This document shows positions 51,124 to 60,814 of a stretch of 64,000 nt of DNA, piece after piece. Source of the stretch: Paraburkholderia silvatlantica. Its GTDB lineage: Bacteria; Pseudomonadota; Gammaproteobacteria; Burkholderiales; Burkholderiaceae. Position 1 is the stretch's first letter. Every line of letters starts with the position of its first letter. The stretch lies in contig NZ_QEOL01000019.1 of assembly GCF_003096715.1 (NCBI RefSeq), positions 1 through 64,000 on the forward strand, written 5' to 3'. Made by a program: the position numbers and the translations under genes. The notes beneath the pieces were generated by a model. It worked only from the letters and a program-made list of their open reading frames with translations, had not been told where the DNA came from and searched no databases.

Positions 51124-52665
51124 ATGTCAGAAACATTGATTGTCGCTGGGTGGATCGTCAAAGGTGTCGACGACCGGCACACCGCGAACATCATCCGCGA
51201 CGGCGCGTTGTATCAGCGTGACGGCGTGATCGTCGAGATTGGCGATGCGCGGGAACTGATCGCCAGGTATCCGGATGTGCCGCGCATCGGCTCAGCCGAT
51301 ACGGTATTGATGCCCGGCTTCGTCAACAGTCACCATCATGTGGGCCTGACGCCGCTGCAACTCGGCTCTGCGGACCACGCCCTGGAACTTTGGTTTGCGA
51401 GCCGGATGGGCGCTCGCGAGATCGATCTCTATCTCGACACGCTCTATTCAGCGTTCGAAATGATCGCTTCCGGCATTACTACCGTGCAGCACATTCACGG
51501 CTGGCGGCCAGGGCCGTTGTCGGCGATTCATGAAGCGGCTTCGCGGGTTCTGAAGGCGTATCAGGACATCGGTATGCGCGCGTCGTACAGCTTCGCCGTG
51601 CGCGAGCAGAACCTGCTCGTCTACGAAGCCGACGAAGATTTCGTCAAACGCTTGCCGCCCGACATCGGACCTAAGCTCGCCGCGCATCTAAAAGCGCAGC
51701 AAGTTCCTCTGGCCGACCATCTCCAGCTATTCGACATGCTCGTCCAGGATAACGAAGGCCAATCACTCACCAGGATTCAGCTTGCACCAGCGAACCTGCA
51801 CTGGTGCGGCGATGACACGCTGCTCGCCATCAAGGAACGCGCCGACCAAGCCGGTGTACCGATGCACATGCACTTGCTGGAAACCGCGTACCAGAAGGAA
51901 TACGCGCGCCGCCGGACCGGTAAGACAGCCGTCGCGCACCTGAACGATCTCGGGCTGCTCGGTCCGTCGTTGACCCTCGGCCATGGTGTGTGGCTGACAG
52001 AAGAAGACATTGAAATGGTCGCGCACACCGGAACTTGCATCTGCCACAACTGCAGTTCGAATCTGCGTTTGCGAAGCGGCGTGGCGCCGTTGAATGCGTT
52101 TGCCAAGTATGGCGTCACGGTAGGTATGGGTCTGGACGAAGCCGGTATCAACGAGGACCGCGACATGTTGCAGGAGATGCGCCTCGCACTGCGCGTACAT
52201 CGCACGCCGGGAATGGACGACGACGTTCCGACTTGCCCGCAGATACTGAAAATGGCCACCGAAGACGGCGGTCGCACCACCCCGTTCGGCGACCAGATCG
52301 GACGCCTCGAAGCCGGACGCCTGGCCGATCTCGTGCTGATGAACTGGAAGACGGCCACGTATCCCTATCAGGACGACAACATTCCGATGTTGGATGCACT
52401 CTTGCAGCGCGCCAAAGCCAATGCCATCGATACGGTGATGATCGCCGGCGAGGTCGTATATAACGAGGGGCGCTTCACGCGCGTGGATCGTGATGCGATC
52501 CTGCGCGAGATCGAGCAGATGCTCGCGAAACCGCGAGTCTCGCAGGATCAGGCTAAGCGTGAATTGGGTTCCGCGGTATTTCCCTACGTGAAGGCGTTCT
52601 ATAGCGACTATTTTGCGCAGACGCCCAGGCGAGAGCCCTTCTACGCGCCATCGTCTCGAAGCTGA
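51124..52665 (+). CDS. Amidohydrolase-superfamily protein (8-oxoguanine-deaminase/chlorohydrolase-like)
   Basis: A 513-residue metal-dependent hydrolase. The metal pair is in VNSHHHVGLTPLQL, with later ligands in MHMHLLETAYQKEY and LGHGVWLTEED and Asp in GMGLDEAGINEDRDM. It is longer than average for the group because of a C-terminal helical extension (~470-513). It is the last gene of the 46518 operon. The substrate is probably an aminated or ureido compound brought in by the adjacent importer. Confidence 0.82.
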   Translation: MSETLIVAGWIVKGVDDRHTANIIRDGALYQRDGVIVEIGDARELIARYPDVPRIGSADTVLMPGFVNSHHHVGLTPLQLGSADHALELWFASRMGAREIDLYLDTLYSAFEMIASGITTVQHIHGWRPGPLSAIHEAASRVLKAYQDIGMRASYSFAVREQNLLVYEADEDFVKRLPPDIGPKLAAHLKAQQVPLADHLQLFDMLVQDNEGQSLTRIQLAPANLHWCGDDTLLAIKERADQAGVPMHMHLLETAYQKEYARRRTGKTAVAHLNDLGLLGPSLTLGHGVWLTEEDIEMVAHTGTCICHNCSSNLRLRSGVAPLNAFAKYGVTVGMGLDEAGINEDRDMLQEMRLALRVHRTPGMDDDVPTCPQILKMATEDGGRTTPFGDQIGRLEAGRLADLVLMNWKTATYPYQDDNIPMLDALLQRAKANAIDTVMIAGEVVYNEGRFTRVDRDAILREIEQMLAKPRVSQDQAKRELGSAVFPYVKAFYSDYFAQTPRREPFYAPSSRS

Positions 52666-52734
52666 CTATGTCGTGGCGGTCGACTATATCGTCGCCAATG
52701 CCGCCGCCAGGCGGCAGCGGCGGAAAAAACACCC

Positions 52735-52928
52735 CAGTGACCTCTGCGCGCGCGAAGCGATACAGCCCAACCAGGTGATTCTGCACTCGGATAACGGTGA
52801 CCCGATGAAAGGCGCGAGACGATGCTCGCTACCCTCCAGGCGCTGGGTGTCCTGCCGTCGTTGAGTCGCCCCGGCGTGCGCAACGACAACCCATATTCGA
52901 AGTCTCTGTTCAAAACCCTGCGCTCGTG
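52735..52928 (+). mobile_element. IS3-family transposase remnant (orfB 3' end)
   Basis: The catalytic-region signature PNQVILHSDNGDPMKG (about 52768-52815) continues, in a shifted frame, as TMLATLQALGVLPSLSRPGV then NDNPYSKSLFKTL (about 52820-52917). This is the last part of an IS3-group DDE transposase. The reading frame is broken within GCGCGAGACG, apparently by a 2-base insertion. No inverted repeats or 5' half remain. It truncates the neighbouring dipeptidase gene. Confidence 0.7.
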
Positions 52929-53554
52929 ATCGAACAAGGAGCGTGCGTTGGAATGAGAGAACACGGTGGGCGCAATAGCGCTGTGTCGAGCACATCGAGG
53001 CTCGTGCGAGTTCCGCAATGCCTCAGGTCGATCCGCATCCCCGTTGCATCCATCCTTTCGACGAGACGCCGGCCCAGCGCGCTCAATCTCGCGTTGCGCA
53101 CTTCATGGCAGCCGTTGGGGAACGGATTGGCCTCGTTGTACGCGAGGATCGCGCGGTCGATGCCTGCCGCGAGAAAGGCATCGACCAGATTCAGACTGCC
53201 GCTGAGCGGCGTGGCCGTCTGGAAATGGAACGAGACCGACATCTTCCGCGCCGCGTGGGCGGTCTCGATCGCATCCTGCCCGCTGGCTACGACGAGCCAG
53301 TCCTGACATGCGTTGATCACGCTTCGTAGGTAGCAGAGTCGCTCCTGGGCCAGCGCCATCGAATCGCGGCCGGCTGTGACTGTGATCGAGATATGGTCGA
53401 TGCCCGCGTCGCGAAATCGCTTGAGTTGCGTCGGAAGCTCCGCGTTTGCCGGAAGGAAGACGTCGGTCCAGGGCAGCAGGCCATCTCAGACCGGTGTGTC
53501 GTCCAGCCAGGGACGCTCGGCGCGCCAGTCGGGCTTCACGTGGGCGACCGTCAC
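52929..53554 (-). pseudogene. Membrane dipeptidase (peptidase M19) remnant
   Basis: An M19-type frame begins at the GTG at 53554, overlapping the aminotransferase stop. The segments LLPWTDVFLPANAELPTQLK and DRAILAYNEANPFPNGC, then VRNARLSALGRRLVERM, are characteristic, the latter two being the zinc-site region of renal dipeptidases. Three lesions are visible: an in-frame TGA at 53486-53488 after 22 codons, a frameshift near 52977 (the next block PTVFSHSNARSLFDH is in another frame), and loss of the C-terminal third at the IS3 remnant. Confidence 0.7.
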
Positions 53555-54717
53555 GCGTCCTCCAGTGCGAAGCGCACCTTGTCTCCGAGCGTGCGCAACC
53601 GCTCGACCGGTTCGTTCGCGAACACAAAACGGACGTACTGATCGCCGTGTGCGACTCCCCATCCGGCCATAGCCGTCGCACATACGCCGCGGCTCAGCAA
53701 CCGCTCCGACATCTGCGATCCGGTCAGGCTGAAGTCGGAGACGCGCAGCAGCATCGACCAGCCGCCCGCCGGCATGCCGAACGGTAGTCCCGACAGTTCG
53801 GCGGCGATCGTGTCCCGGCGCTTCTCGAGTTCGCTCACGTAGCCAGGCAGATCGGATGCGGAATGTTCAAGCGCGACGGCCGCAGCTTCCTGGGCAATGC
53901 CGACCGGTACCACGACATTGGCGAGCGACACTGCCACAAGATCGGGAATCAGCCATTCCGGCGCGACGATCCAGCCTACCCGCCAGCCAATCATACGCAG
54001 CTCTTTCGACGCTGCGCCGACCGTGACCGTACGCTCTGCCATGCCGGGCAGGCCGGCGGGATGGATGACCGTGCGTCCATCGAAGAGCAGCCGCTCCATC
54101 GCACTGTCGAGGATCAGCAGCAGATCGTTCTTCACACATAGGCTTGCGATCAGTTGCCAGTCAGAAGAGTCGAAGAAACCGCCCGACGGCATTGAGGGAG
54201 ACATGAGCAGCATGGCCCGTGTTTTCGGACCGATTGCCGCCCGCAGCGCGGCTTGGTCCAGCTTCCATTCGCCGCCTGGCGTGAAGTCGAACGGCACTTG
54301 CCGGGGTATGCCGCCCGCAAGGCGGACGCGGTTGAGCAGACCCGCGTACGTCGGATCGGTGACGATGACTTCGTCACCCGTCTCGACGGTGGCGAGCAGC
54401 GCGTTCAAAATGCCAGAGAGTCCGCCCGCCGAAACCACCACCTGGTCGGCCGTAAAGCGCTGCCCCGAAAGCGCCGACACGTGGGCGGCAGCACTCGCGC
54501 GTAGCCGATCCTGACCGACGAATGGCAAATAGGAGTTGGCCGAGTCCCGCTGGATTGCCTCTCGGGTGAAGGCGAGCGCCTCTATAGTGGGTGGGATGTC
54601 GGTATCGAGATTTTCGAGTCGCAAAAGGTCGACGTCGGCATGATCGGCGATCGAACCCATGCGATCGACGCCGATGCCGGCGATGTGTTGCAGACGGACA
54701 GGACGGTAGTGGCGCAT
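53551..54717 (-). CDS. PLP-dependent class I/II aminotransferase
   Basis: A 388-residue fold-type I aminotransferase. Features are the cofactor loop VSAGGLSGILNALLA, the Asp of LLILDSAMERLLFDG, the Schiff-base lysine in VGAASKELRMIGWRVGW, and the C-terminal Arg region YVRFVFANEP. It probably deaminates an amino acid with 2-oxoglutarate or pyruvate as acceptor. It diverges from a GntR gene across 41 bases. The dipeptidase remnant downstream was in the same transcript, suggesting a former peptide or amino-acid catabolic unit. Confidence 0.85.
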   Translation of the reverse strand: MRHYRPVRLQHIAGIGVDRMGSIADHADVDLLRLENLDTDIPPTIEALAFTREAIQRDSANSYLPFVGQDRLRASAAAHVSALSGQRFTADQVVVSAGGLSGILNALLATVETGDEVIVTDPTYAGLLNRVRLAGGIPRQVPFDFTPGGEWKLDQAALRAAIGPKTRAMLLMSPSMPSGGFFDSSDWQLIASLCVKNDLLLILDSAMERLLFDGRTVIHPAGLPGMAERTVTVGAASKELRMIGWRVGWIVAPEWLIPDLVAVSLANVVVPVGIAQEAAAVALEHSASDLPGYVSELEKRRDTIAAELSGLPFGMPAGGWSMLLRVSDFSLTGSQMSERLLSRGVCATAMAGWGVAHGDQYVRFVFANEPVERLRTLGDKVRFALEDA

Positions 54718-54758
54718 CGAAGCTCCAGTTTTGTTACAATTTAATAGATAATAGATAA

Positions 54759-55421
54759 ATGATGATCGGAATGAATTTTGAAGTCAAGAAAGATCGCTCG
54801 CTGGCCGATCGGATTGCCGTCGCATTGGCGGACCGCATCATCTCGGGCGTCATTGCGCCGGGAGAGTGGCTGCGCCAGGACCACATCGCCGCAGAATTTG
54901 GCGCGAGTCATGTGCCGGTACGCGAGGCGTTCAGACGGCTGGAAGCGCAGGGGTTGGCAGTGGTGGAACCGCGACGAGGCGTGCGGGCGGCGCCGCTTGA
55001 GCCGGCGGACGTACTCGAAATGGCAAAGATGCGCGCCGCTTTCGAGGCGCTGGCGCTGCGTGAGGCGATCCCCGCTCTCGACGCAGGTGCTCTGGAGGAA
55101 CTCGATGCGATCCTCGATCAGGAGTCGGCAGCGCGCGGCGTAGCCGTGCTCGGCACGCTGAACCTAAGGTTTCATCGCGCATTGACAGCGCGATGTGGGA
55201 TGCCGCGACTCGTCGACGCAATCAGCGACATGCATCGGACCAGCTCCCGGCATCTGTACGCGACGTGGCAGCAACTTAACTGGCAGGACCGCTCGAACGA
55301 CGAGCACCGAAACATCGTCCGGGCGATACGCGACAGCGATGTGGAAGCAGCGTGCGCGGCCCTGTCCGCGCACATTCTGTCTGCGGGCGACGCACTAGCT
55401 CATGCGTTGCGGTGCCGGTAG
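54759..55421 (+). CDS. GntR-family transcriptional regulator, FCD subfamily
   Basis: A 220-residue regulator. The wHTH is WLRQDHIAAEFGASHVPVREAFRRLEAQGLAVVEPRRG, followed by a compact FCD domain (AKMRAAFEALALREAIPALDAG ... LRFHRALTARCGMPRLVDAI). The first ATG at 54759 or ATG 54771 could be the start. A TTGTTACAA palindrome at 54731-54739, in the divergent gap to the aminotransferase, is a candidate operator. Confidence 0.83.
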   Translation: MMIGMNFEVKKDRSLADRIAVALADRIISGVIAPGEWLRQDHIAAEFGASHVPVREAFRRLEAQGLAVVEPRRGVRAAPLEPADVLEMAKMRAAFEALALREAIPALDAGALEELDAILDQESAARGVAVLGTLNLRFHRALTARCGMPRLVDAISDMHRTSSRHLYATWQQLNWQDRSNDEHRNIVRAIRDSDVEAACAALSAHILSAGDALAHALRCR

Positions 55422-55571
55422 GAGCCTCGAGTCGAGGCGGTGCACATGATTAGAGCAGCAATGTGAGGGCTTCATCAAAAAGCATCTCTAGGTTCGCGAT
55501 GGTCGGCAGTTGCCGGCAGACTGGCAAATTAAACGTCGGTAACAACTTGAAAAGAGACGTTTGAACGGTAG

Positions 55572-56033
55572 ATGGTCGAGTGGCAGAGAAGGGTCCGGTC
55601 CAACGCGAGATGGGCGACCTGCGGGTTCACGCGTGCGAGACAACGGGCAAGGTTCGTCGGCCATTCTCGGCCGCTCCGTATCGTCGATGCCACGACCTTC
55701 AGGCGGCGTTTAGACTTAGGTAAGAGACATCCACAGCGTTATAGGCACGCATCCAGAACGGAGCGGCTCGCGGAGGCCGCCCATCTGAGTCTCCGGCAGT
55801 TCGGACGAGCATTCCGGCGTGAGACCGGCGAGACACCGGTCGAGCGACTGCGTGTCGAAGCGGCCCGGACTCGATTGCAGGCGGGATCTGAGCCGATCGA
55901 ACTGATCGCCGAAGCGGTGGGTTTCGGCGATCCTGAACGGATGCGGCGTGCGTTCGTGCAGGTCCACGGGATGCCGCCTCAGGCCATCCGTCGTGCCAAA
56001 CAGCACGGCGAAACGCAGCGTGTTCGCTCATGA
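55572..56033 (+). pseudogene. AraC-family (GlxA-like) regulator remnant, C-terminal DNA-binding domain
   Basis: From about 55755 the frame encodes a full AraC HTH domain: RTERLAEAAHLSLRQFGRAF, ETGETPVERLRVEAARTRL, then LIAEAVGFGDPERMRRAFVQ. The N-terminal amidotransferase-like domain of GlxA regulators is missing; the 60 residues before the HTH have no recognisable pattern. It is therefore a truncated gene. A second, shorter piece of a similar gene lies at 60815-60915. Confidence 0.6.
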
Positions 56034-56047
56034 TCGGAACAGACCGG

Positions 56048-56067
56048 ACCCGATCTAAGCCGGGTCT
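56048..56067. terminator. Possible terminator hairpin
   Basis: GACCCG at 56048-56053 pairs with CGGGTC at 56062-56067 around an 8-base loop, followed by TGCTTACTTTC. It lies between the AraC remnant and the convergent LysR gene. Short stem, so only moderately convincing. Confidence 0.35.
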
Positions 56068-56125
56068 GCTTACTTTCTGAAGCCGAATTTTTCCTGATCA
56101 CGCCACTTGCTCGGTTTTGGGTACG

Positions 56126-57040
56126 CTATGCGGAAATCGCGAATTCCGACTCGAGCCACTGCATGAATAACTCCACTGCGCGGCGAGCATTGGTACGGTT
56201 CGAGCAGACGGCGTAATACCTCTGCCCATCGCGAATTTCCTGTCCCCACAACTGCGTAAGCGTCCCTGCAGCCAGCGAGTCCGCAACCAGCGTCAGTCGC
56301 GTCAGGCAGAGTCCCGCTCCTCCCTTTGCAGCTTCAAGCATCGGAGCGGAATCGTTAAAACGGATCGCTGGACTTCCTTCGAGATCGGGCATGCGATTCC
56401 CGCTTTCCTGCCAACGTTCCCAGTAGTCCCGCTCGATGTTTCGCAGCAGCAATCCTTCCGCGATGACGTCGGACGTTGACAACTGTTCGTAGTGTTTAAG
56501 CAAACCTGGACTGCAGACCGCACCCACCCTGTCGTCACTGATCGCGAGGGCACGGTATCCGTCCCAAGGGCCTGCTCCAAGCCGGATGGAGATGTCCACC
56601 CCCGAAGAATCGAGGTCGACAAAGTAGCGATGGACATCGATCCTCAGGTCGATCCACGGATTCGCGCTGACGAAACCAGCGATTCTTCTGCAGAGCACAC
56701 AGTCGGCGAAACTCCTTGCCACCGAAACGACCAGCGTCTCTCTGCTCGCGCCAATCGACAGATGTCGTACTGCTGTCCCCAGCGTGTCGAACGCCCGCCG
56801 GGAGTAGTCGTATAGCAAGTCTCCCTCTTGAGTAAACGACAGGCCTCGAGGACCACGCTTGAACAGCGCGACGCCCAGATGCTCTTCGAGTGCCTTTATT
56901 TGCCGGCTCAATGCGCCTTGAGTCATGTGCAGTTCCTCGGCGGCGCGGACCAAGTTCAGGTGCTTCGCTGCGGTGTTGAACACGAGGAGCGCCTTGATGG
57001 AGGGCAGTGTCCGGAGAAGTTCGGTATTCCCTGAGCTCAT
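56126..57040 (-). CDS. LysR-family transcriptional regulator (GcvA-like)
   Basis: A 304-residue LysR protein. The wHTH is FNTAAKHLNLVRAAEELHMTQGALSRQIKALEEHLG, followed by an effector domain of the GcvA/AmpR kind (FVSANPWIDLRIDVHRYFVD; SGVDISIRLGAG; GGAGLCLTRLTLVADSLAAG). The start at 57040 (MSSGNTELLRTLPS) fits the family. It diverges from the aminotransferase, symporter and aldolase operon across 86 bases and probably controls it. Confidence 0.86.
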   Translation of the reverse strand: MSSGNTELLRTLPSIKALLVFNTAAKHLNLVRAAEELHMTQGALSRQIKALEEHLGVALFKRGPRGLSFTQEGDLLYDYSRRAFDTLGTAVRHLSIGASRETLVVSVARSFADCVLCRRIAGFVSANPWIDLRIDVHRYFVDLDSSGVDISIRLGAGPWDGYRALAISDDRVGAVCSPGLLKHYEQLSTSDVIAEGLLLRNIERDYWERWQESGNRMPDLEGSPAIRFNDSAPMLEAAKGGAGLCLTRLTLVADSLAAGTLTQLWGQEIRDGQRYYAVCSNRTNARRAVELFMQWLESEFAISA

Positions 57041-57126
57041 AGCTGTCGAATTATTTTCTCGATACTGACGAAGTAAAAAGTCCACGACCATACCCGCATG
57101 TTCCCACACTCATATGGGGCGGATTT

Positions 57127-58380
57127 ATGGAGTTGGCTCTGGAGAAGACGATGATACAAAACGAACCCTCTTGCTGGCATGCCGTCCGCAGTCGGTTTCC
57201 CGGCGCGGAAGAGGGCCCTTACCTCGATCTGTCTGGACGGTCGTTGCTATTCGAAGACGGTCGGACGGCGTTGAACGCACATCTCGACGCCTTGTCCGTC
57301 GGCCTGGTCGACAAAGGTGCACTCTTTGAAGCTGTGGAGAGCACGCGGGCCCTCTTCGCGGACCTGATCCGCTGCGAGCCCGACGAGATATGCTTTACAC
57401 GCAACGTGACGGACGGGATCGCCGCATTCGGCACGAGTATCGAGTGGAAACGAGGAGATACTGTCGTTATATGCGAAGCGCTCGAGCATCCGGCTAACGT
57501 ATACCCCTGGTTCGGGATTTCCCGGAAGTTCGGGATCGACGTCAGATCCGTGGCGTCTGATCGCGGCGCGCTGTCGCTTGAAAAGATCATCGACGCGATC
57601 GACTCCACGACTCGAGTGGTCGCGGTGTCCGCTGTGTCCTTCGCGCCAGGCTTTACGTTTCCAGTCGCGGAACTCGGCGCCGAGTGCCGGCGTCGCGGGG
57701 TATTGCTGCTGGTCGACGCGGCACAGGCCATCGGCGTTGCGAACATCGATGCCCGGCAATGGAAGGCAGACGCGATCGTAGCGTCCACGCAGAAAGGATT
57801 GATGGCCCTGTATGGTCTGGGATTTATGTTCGTCCGGCAGGAAGTCGCAGAAACGCTCAAGCCGGCTTACCTGTCGCGATTCGGCGTCGATCAGGAAGGT
57901 CATGAGGCGCACCTCGGCAATCCGTCGTCGGACGCCTATGCGCCCGGAGCAAGACGGTTCGACGTAGGCAACTATAACTATCCGGGCATCGTTACCGTTG
58001 CGCCCGCGATCCGTATGCTCCTCGAACTCGGGCAAGAGCAGGTGGAAAGCTATGTGTTCGGTTTGGCACGAGAGTTTGCCAACCGAATTCTCGATCTTGG
58101 GCTACCGGTATTCGGTGGACGACCCGGCTCACACAGCAGTCAGATCGTCACCGTAGGCTCGGACCTTGGCTCCGAACACGATAGCACCGGCGACCACGAC
58201 ATGCTGAGCTTATATGAGCATCTCAGCGCGAACAGAGTGCGCCTGAGCATCCGTCGGAACCTCCTCCGCTTTTCTTTCCATATCTACAACAACGAGAGCG
58301 ATATCGACACGGCGGTCGCATTCGTCGCCCAGTGGATCGAGCGTCACGGCTCCGATGCCCGCGCGTTGACCCGCACCTGA
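57127..58380 (+). CDS. Class V aminotransferase-family PLP enzyme
   Basis: A 417-residue protein of the cysteine desulfurase/isopenicillin-epimerase-like class V group. Features are CFTRNVTDGIAAF (cofactor phosphate), ALEHPANVYPW, the Asp of LLLVDAAQAIG, and the Schiff-base lysine in VASTQKGLMALYG. No cysteine-bearing loop typical of desulfurases is evident, so an aminotransferase, epimerase or lyase role is more likely. An alternative start is ATG 57151. It heads the operon with the symporter and aldolase. Confidence 0.82.
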   Translation: MELALEKTMIQNEPSCWHAVRSRFPGAEEGPYLDLSGRSLLFEDGRTALNAHLDALSVGLVDKGALFEAVESTRALFADLIRCEPDEICFTRNVTDGIAAFGTSIEWKRGDTVVICEALEHPANVYPWFGISRKFGIDVRSVASDRGALSLEKIIDAIDSTTRVVAVSAVSFAPGFTFPVAELGAECRRRGVLLLVDAAQAIGVANIDARQWKADAIVASTQKGLMALYGLGFMFVRQEVAETLKPAYLSRFGVDQEGHEAHLGNPSSDAYAPGARRFDVGNYNYPGIVTVAPAIRMLLELGQEQVESYVFGLAREFANRILDLGLPVFGGRPGSHSSQIVTVGSDLGSEHDSTGDHDMLSLYEHLSANRVRLSIRRNLLRFSFHIYNNESDIDTAVAFVAQWIERHGSDARALTRT

Positions 58381-58404
58381 CCTCCGTCGATCAGAGAGTA
58401 ATTT

Positions 58405-59712
58405 ATGAATTTCAATGCACATTCGACGGACCGCGTGCCTGGCGGTCCAGCACGCCGTTCATTTCTCGCCCGCACGCTGCCGGCTCAGATGCTGATCGGC
58501 CTCGTGCTGGGATGCCTGATTGGCCACTTTTTCCCGGATATCGGAAAGAGCCTGGTGCCGCTCCGGGATGCCTTCATCAGCGCGCTGCGCATGATCGTCA
58601 TCCCGCTCGTTTTCGCATCCATCTCCCTCGGCGTCTACAACATGGGCCGCAACATATCCGTGTTGGGGCGAATAATCGGTGCGGTCTTTATATGGTTCTT
58701 TCTCGCGACCGGGGTATGCATCTCCCTCGGCCTGGTGCTGAACGCCGTCTTCCATCCCGGCGTCGGCGCGGATCTTTCGGTTGCCGGCGCGATTCCCGCC
58801 CAGGCCGGGCTCAAGATCAACCTGGCGCAGTTTCTGATCGAACTGATACCGACGAACATTGTTGCCGCGATGGCGCAGCAAAAGGTGCTGCAGGTTTTGA
58901 TATTCGGCATTCTGTTCGGTGCGGCGCTGTCCAAGATCGGGCAGGTGGGCGGCGAGAGCGTGGCGCACATGCTGCACGGAGTCCAGCTGGCGATGATGAA
59001 GATCGTCCAATGGATTATTTCCTTGGCGCCTCTCGCCGTGCTCGCAGCCATGGCGTGGCTGTTCGCCAGTCAGGGAGCGGCGACGATCATTGCACTCGCA
59101 AAGCTCGTGATGACCCTTTACATAGGGCTCGCGCTCGCGGTCGTGCTGATGTGGGTGGTGATGTTCGCCTGCGGACACAATCCGTTTTCAGTTACCCGAA
59201 ATATCTCCGGCGCTCTGCTTCTTGCCTTCACGACCCGTTCGTCTGAAGCCACGCTCCCCATCCTCATGGATATCCTTGAGGTAAAGATGCGCGTGCCGAA
59301 CAGAATCGTGTCTACGGTGCTTCCGCTTGGTTATTCGTTCAACCAGGACGGGACATCGCTATACATTTCTCTCGCAGTCGCGTTCGTGGTCGAGGCCCAC
59401 CATATCACTCTGACATTGCCCGCGATTCTCACGATCATCGTGACTGGCCTGATAGCGACCAAGGGAATGGCCAACGTCTCCGGTGGAGGATTGCTTGCGG
59501 CGACAACAGTGCTTGTCGCACTCGGTCTGCCGGTCGAATCTGTCGCGATCTTGGCTGCAATTGACATCTTCCTCGATATGGGGCGCACGACAATCAACGT
59601 GTTTGGAAATACTGTGGCAGTCCTGCTCGTGAATCGACTCACGAAATCCAGGTCGGAAGAGCCGACACGCGCTCCGACCTCGCTTGCGCAGACTGACGAC
59701 CGCACCGCTTGA
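58405..59712 (+). CDS. Dicarboxylate/amino acid:cation symporter (DAACS family)
   Basis: A 435-residue membrane protein of the GltP/DctA family. It has the first-helix region LPAQMLIGLVLGCLIG, the serine-rich re-entrant loop AFTTRSSEATLPILMD, the family-diagnostic NQDG in GYSFNQDGTSLYISLAVAF, and the second hairpin TKGMANVSGGGLLAATTVLVALG. It imports glutamate, aspartate, serine or C4 acids with protons or sodium. It links the operon to an acidic or hydroxy amino acid substrate. Confidence 0.88.
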   Translation: MNFNAHSTDRVPGGPARRSFLARTLPAQMLIGLVLGCLIGHFFPDIGKSLVPLRDAFISALRMIVIPLVFASISLGVYNMGRNISVLGRIIGAVFIWFFLATGVCISLGLVLNAVFHPGVGADLSVAGAIPAQAGLKINLAQFLIELIPTNIVAAMAQQKVLQVLIFGILFGAALSKIGQVGGESVAHMLHGVQLAMMKIVQWIISLAPLAVLAAMAWLFASQGAATIIALAKLVMTLYIGLALAVVLMWVVMFACGHNPFSVTRNISGALLLAFTTRSSEATLPILMDILEVKMRVPNRIVSTVLPLGYSFNQDGTSLYISLAVAFVVEAHHITLTLPAILTIIVTGLIATKGMANVSGGGLLAATTVLVALGLPVESVAILAAIDIFLDMGRTTINVFGNTVAVLLVNRLTKSRSEEPTRAPTSLAQTDDRTA

Positions 59713-59730
59713 CCTGTTCAGAGACTGCTC

Positions 59731-60762
59731 GTGCATCACTTCCGGATCGACCTTCGAAGCGACACAAAAACGATTCCGTCGGCGGCAATGCGAGCGGCGA
59801 TGGCGCAGGCATCGGTGGGGGATGAGCAACTCGATGAAGACCCCAGCGTGAACGAGCTGGTGGCGCGCGTATCCACTCTCCTGGGCAAGCAAAAGGCTCT
59901 CTTTCTGCCCTCCGGAACGATGTGCAATCTAATCGCGGTCCTGGTTCATTGCCGTCCGGGGGACGAGATCATCGCGGCTGACAATTCGCATCTCATCTCG
60001 TCCGAATCGGCTGGAGCAACGGCACTTGCCGGTGCACAAATCAGGCCGGTCCCGGCAGAGCGCGGGATTTTCTCCGCCGAGCAGGTCGCCATTGCCGTAC
60101 GGCCGCAGAAGGTGAACGCTCCGACGACGCGACTCATTCACGTCGAGCAGACTGTGAACCGGGGCGGCGGGGCGATCTGGCCGATCGACGTGCTTCGGGA
60201 CCTCGCACGGTTTTCCCGTGAACGAGGTCTCGCCATGCATATTGACGGGGCGCGCCTGATGAATGCGGTCGTCGGCAGCGGAGTCGACGCAAAAGACTAT
60301 GGAGACTGCTGCGATAGCGTGTGGCTCGATCTGTCCAAGGGACTGGGTTGTCCAATGGGGGCCGTGTTGGCCGGTAGCGACGAATTCATCGAGGCTGCGC
60401 GGCGATGGAAGTTTCGCCTCGGTGGAGCGATGCGGCAGGCAGGGATCGTGGCTGCCGCAGGACTCTATGCGCTTGAAAATAATGTCAGCGGCTTGCAGAC
60501 CGACCATCAGAAGGCCCGCCGGTTTGCCGATGCGCTGAGTTCTCACGAATGCGTTCTCGTGGGTAATCCGGAAACAAACCTCGTTTTCTTCGAGATCAAC
60601 AGCCGGCGCATGAACGCGGCGCAGCTTGCACATGAACTTGCGCTGGAGGGCATCGGTATAGGTGTTGAAAGCGCGACTTTGCTGCGCGCAGTCACGCATC
60701 TTGACGTGTCCACAGCGAACGTTGATGAAGCAGCAGCAACGATTTGTCGTATCTTGAGATAG
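59731..60762 (+). CDS. ltaE: Threonine-aldolase-family PLP lyase
   Basis: A 343-residue enzyme with a GTG start. Family motifs are IDLRSDTKTIPSAAMR, DEQLDEDPSVNELVARV, the His-bearing LIHVEQTVNRGGGAIWP, MHIDGARLMNA, and the Schiff-base lysine in WLDLSKGLGCPMGAVLAGS. It cleaves beta-hydroxy-alpha-amino acids such as threonine or allo-threonine to glycine plus aldehyde. Family members also act on phenylserine or hydroxyaspartate. It lies 18 bases after the symporter gene. Confidence 0.86.
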   Translation: MHHFRIDLRSDTKTIPSAAMRAAMAQASVGDEQLDEDPSVNELVARVSTLLGKQKALFLPSGTMCNLIAVLVHCRPGDEIIAADNSHLISSESAGATALAGAQIRPVPAERGIFSAEQVAIAVRPQKVNAPTTRLIHVEQTVNRGGGAIWPIDVLRDLARFSRERGLAMHIDGARLMNAVVGSGVDAKDYGDCCDSVWLDLSKGLGCPMGAVLAGSDEFIEAARRWKFRLGGAMRQAGIVAAAGLYALENNVSGLQTDHQKARRFADALSSHECVLVGNPETNLVFFEINSRRMNAAQLAHELALEGIGIGVESATLLRAVTHLDVSTANVDEAAATICRILR

Positions 60763-60814
60763 ACAGCGTTGAAGGGTAACTCTCTGAATCCAGACGCTCC
60801 GTAGCATGGATCGT

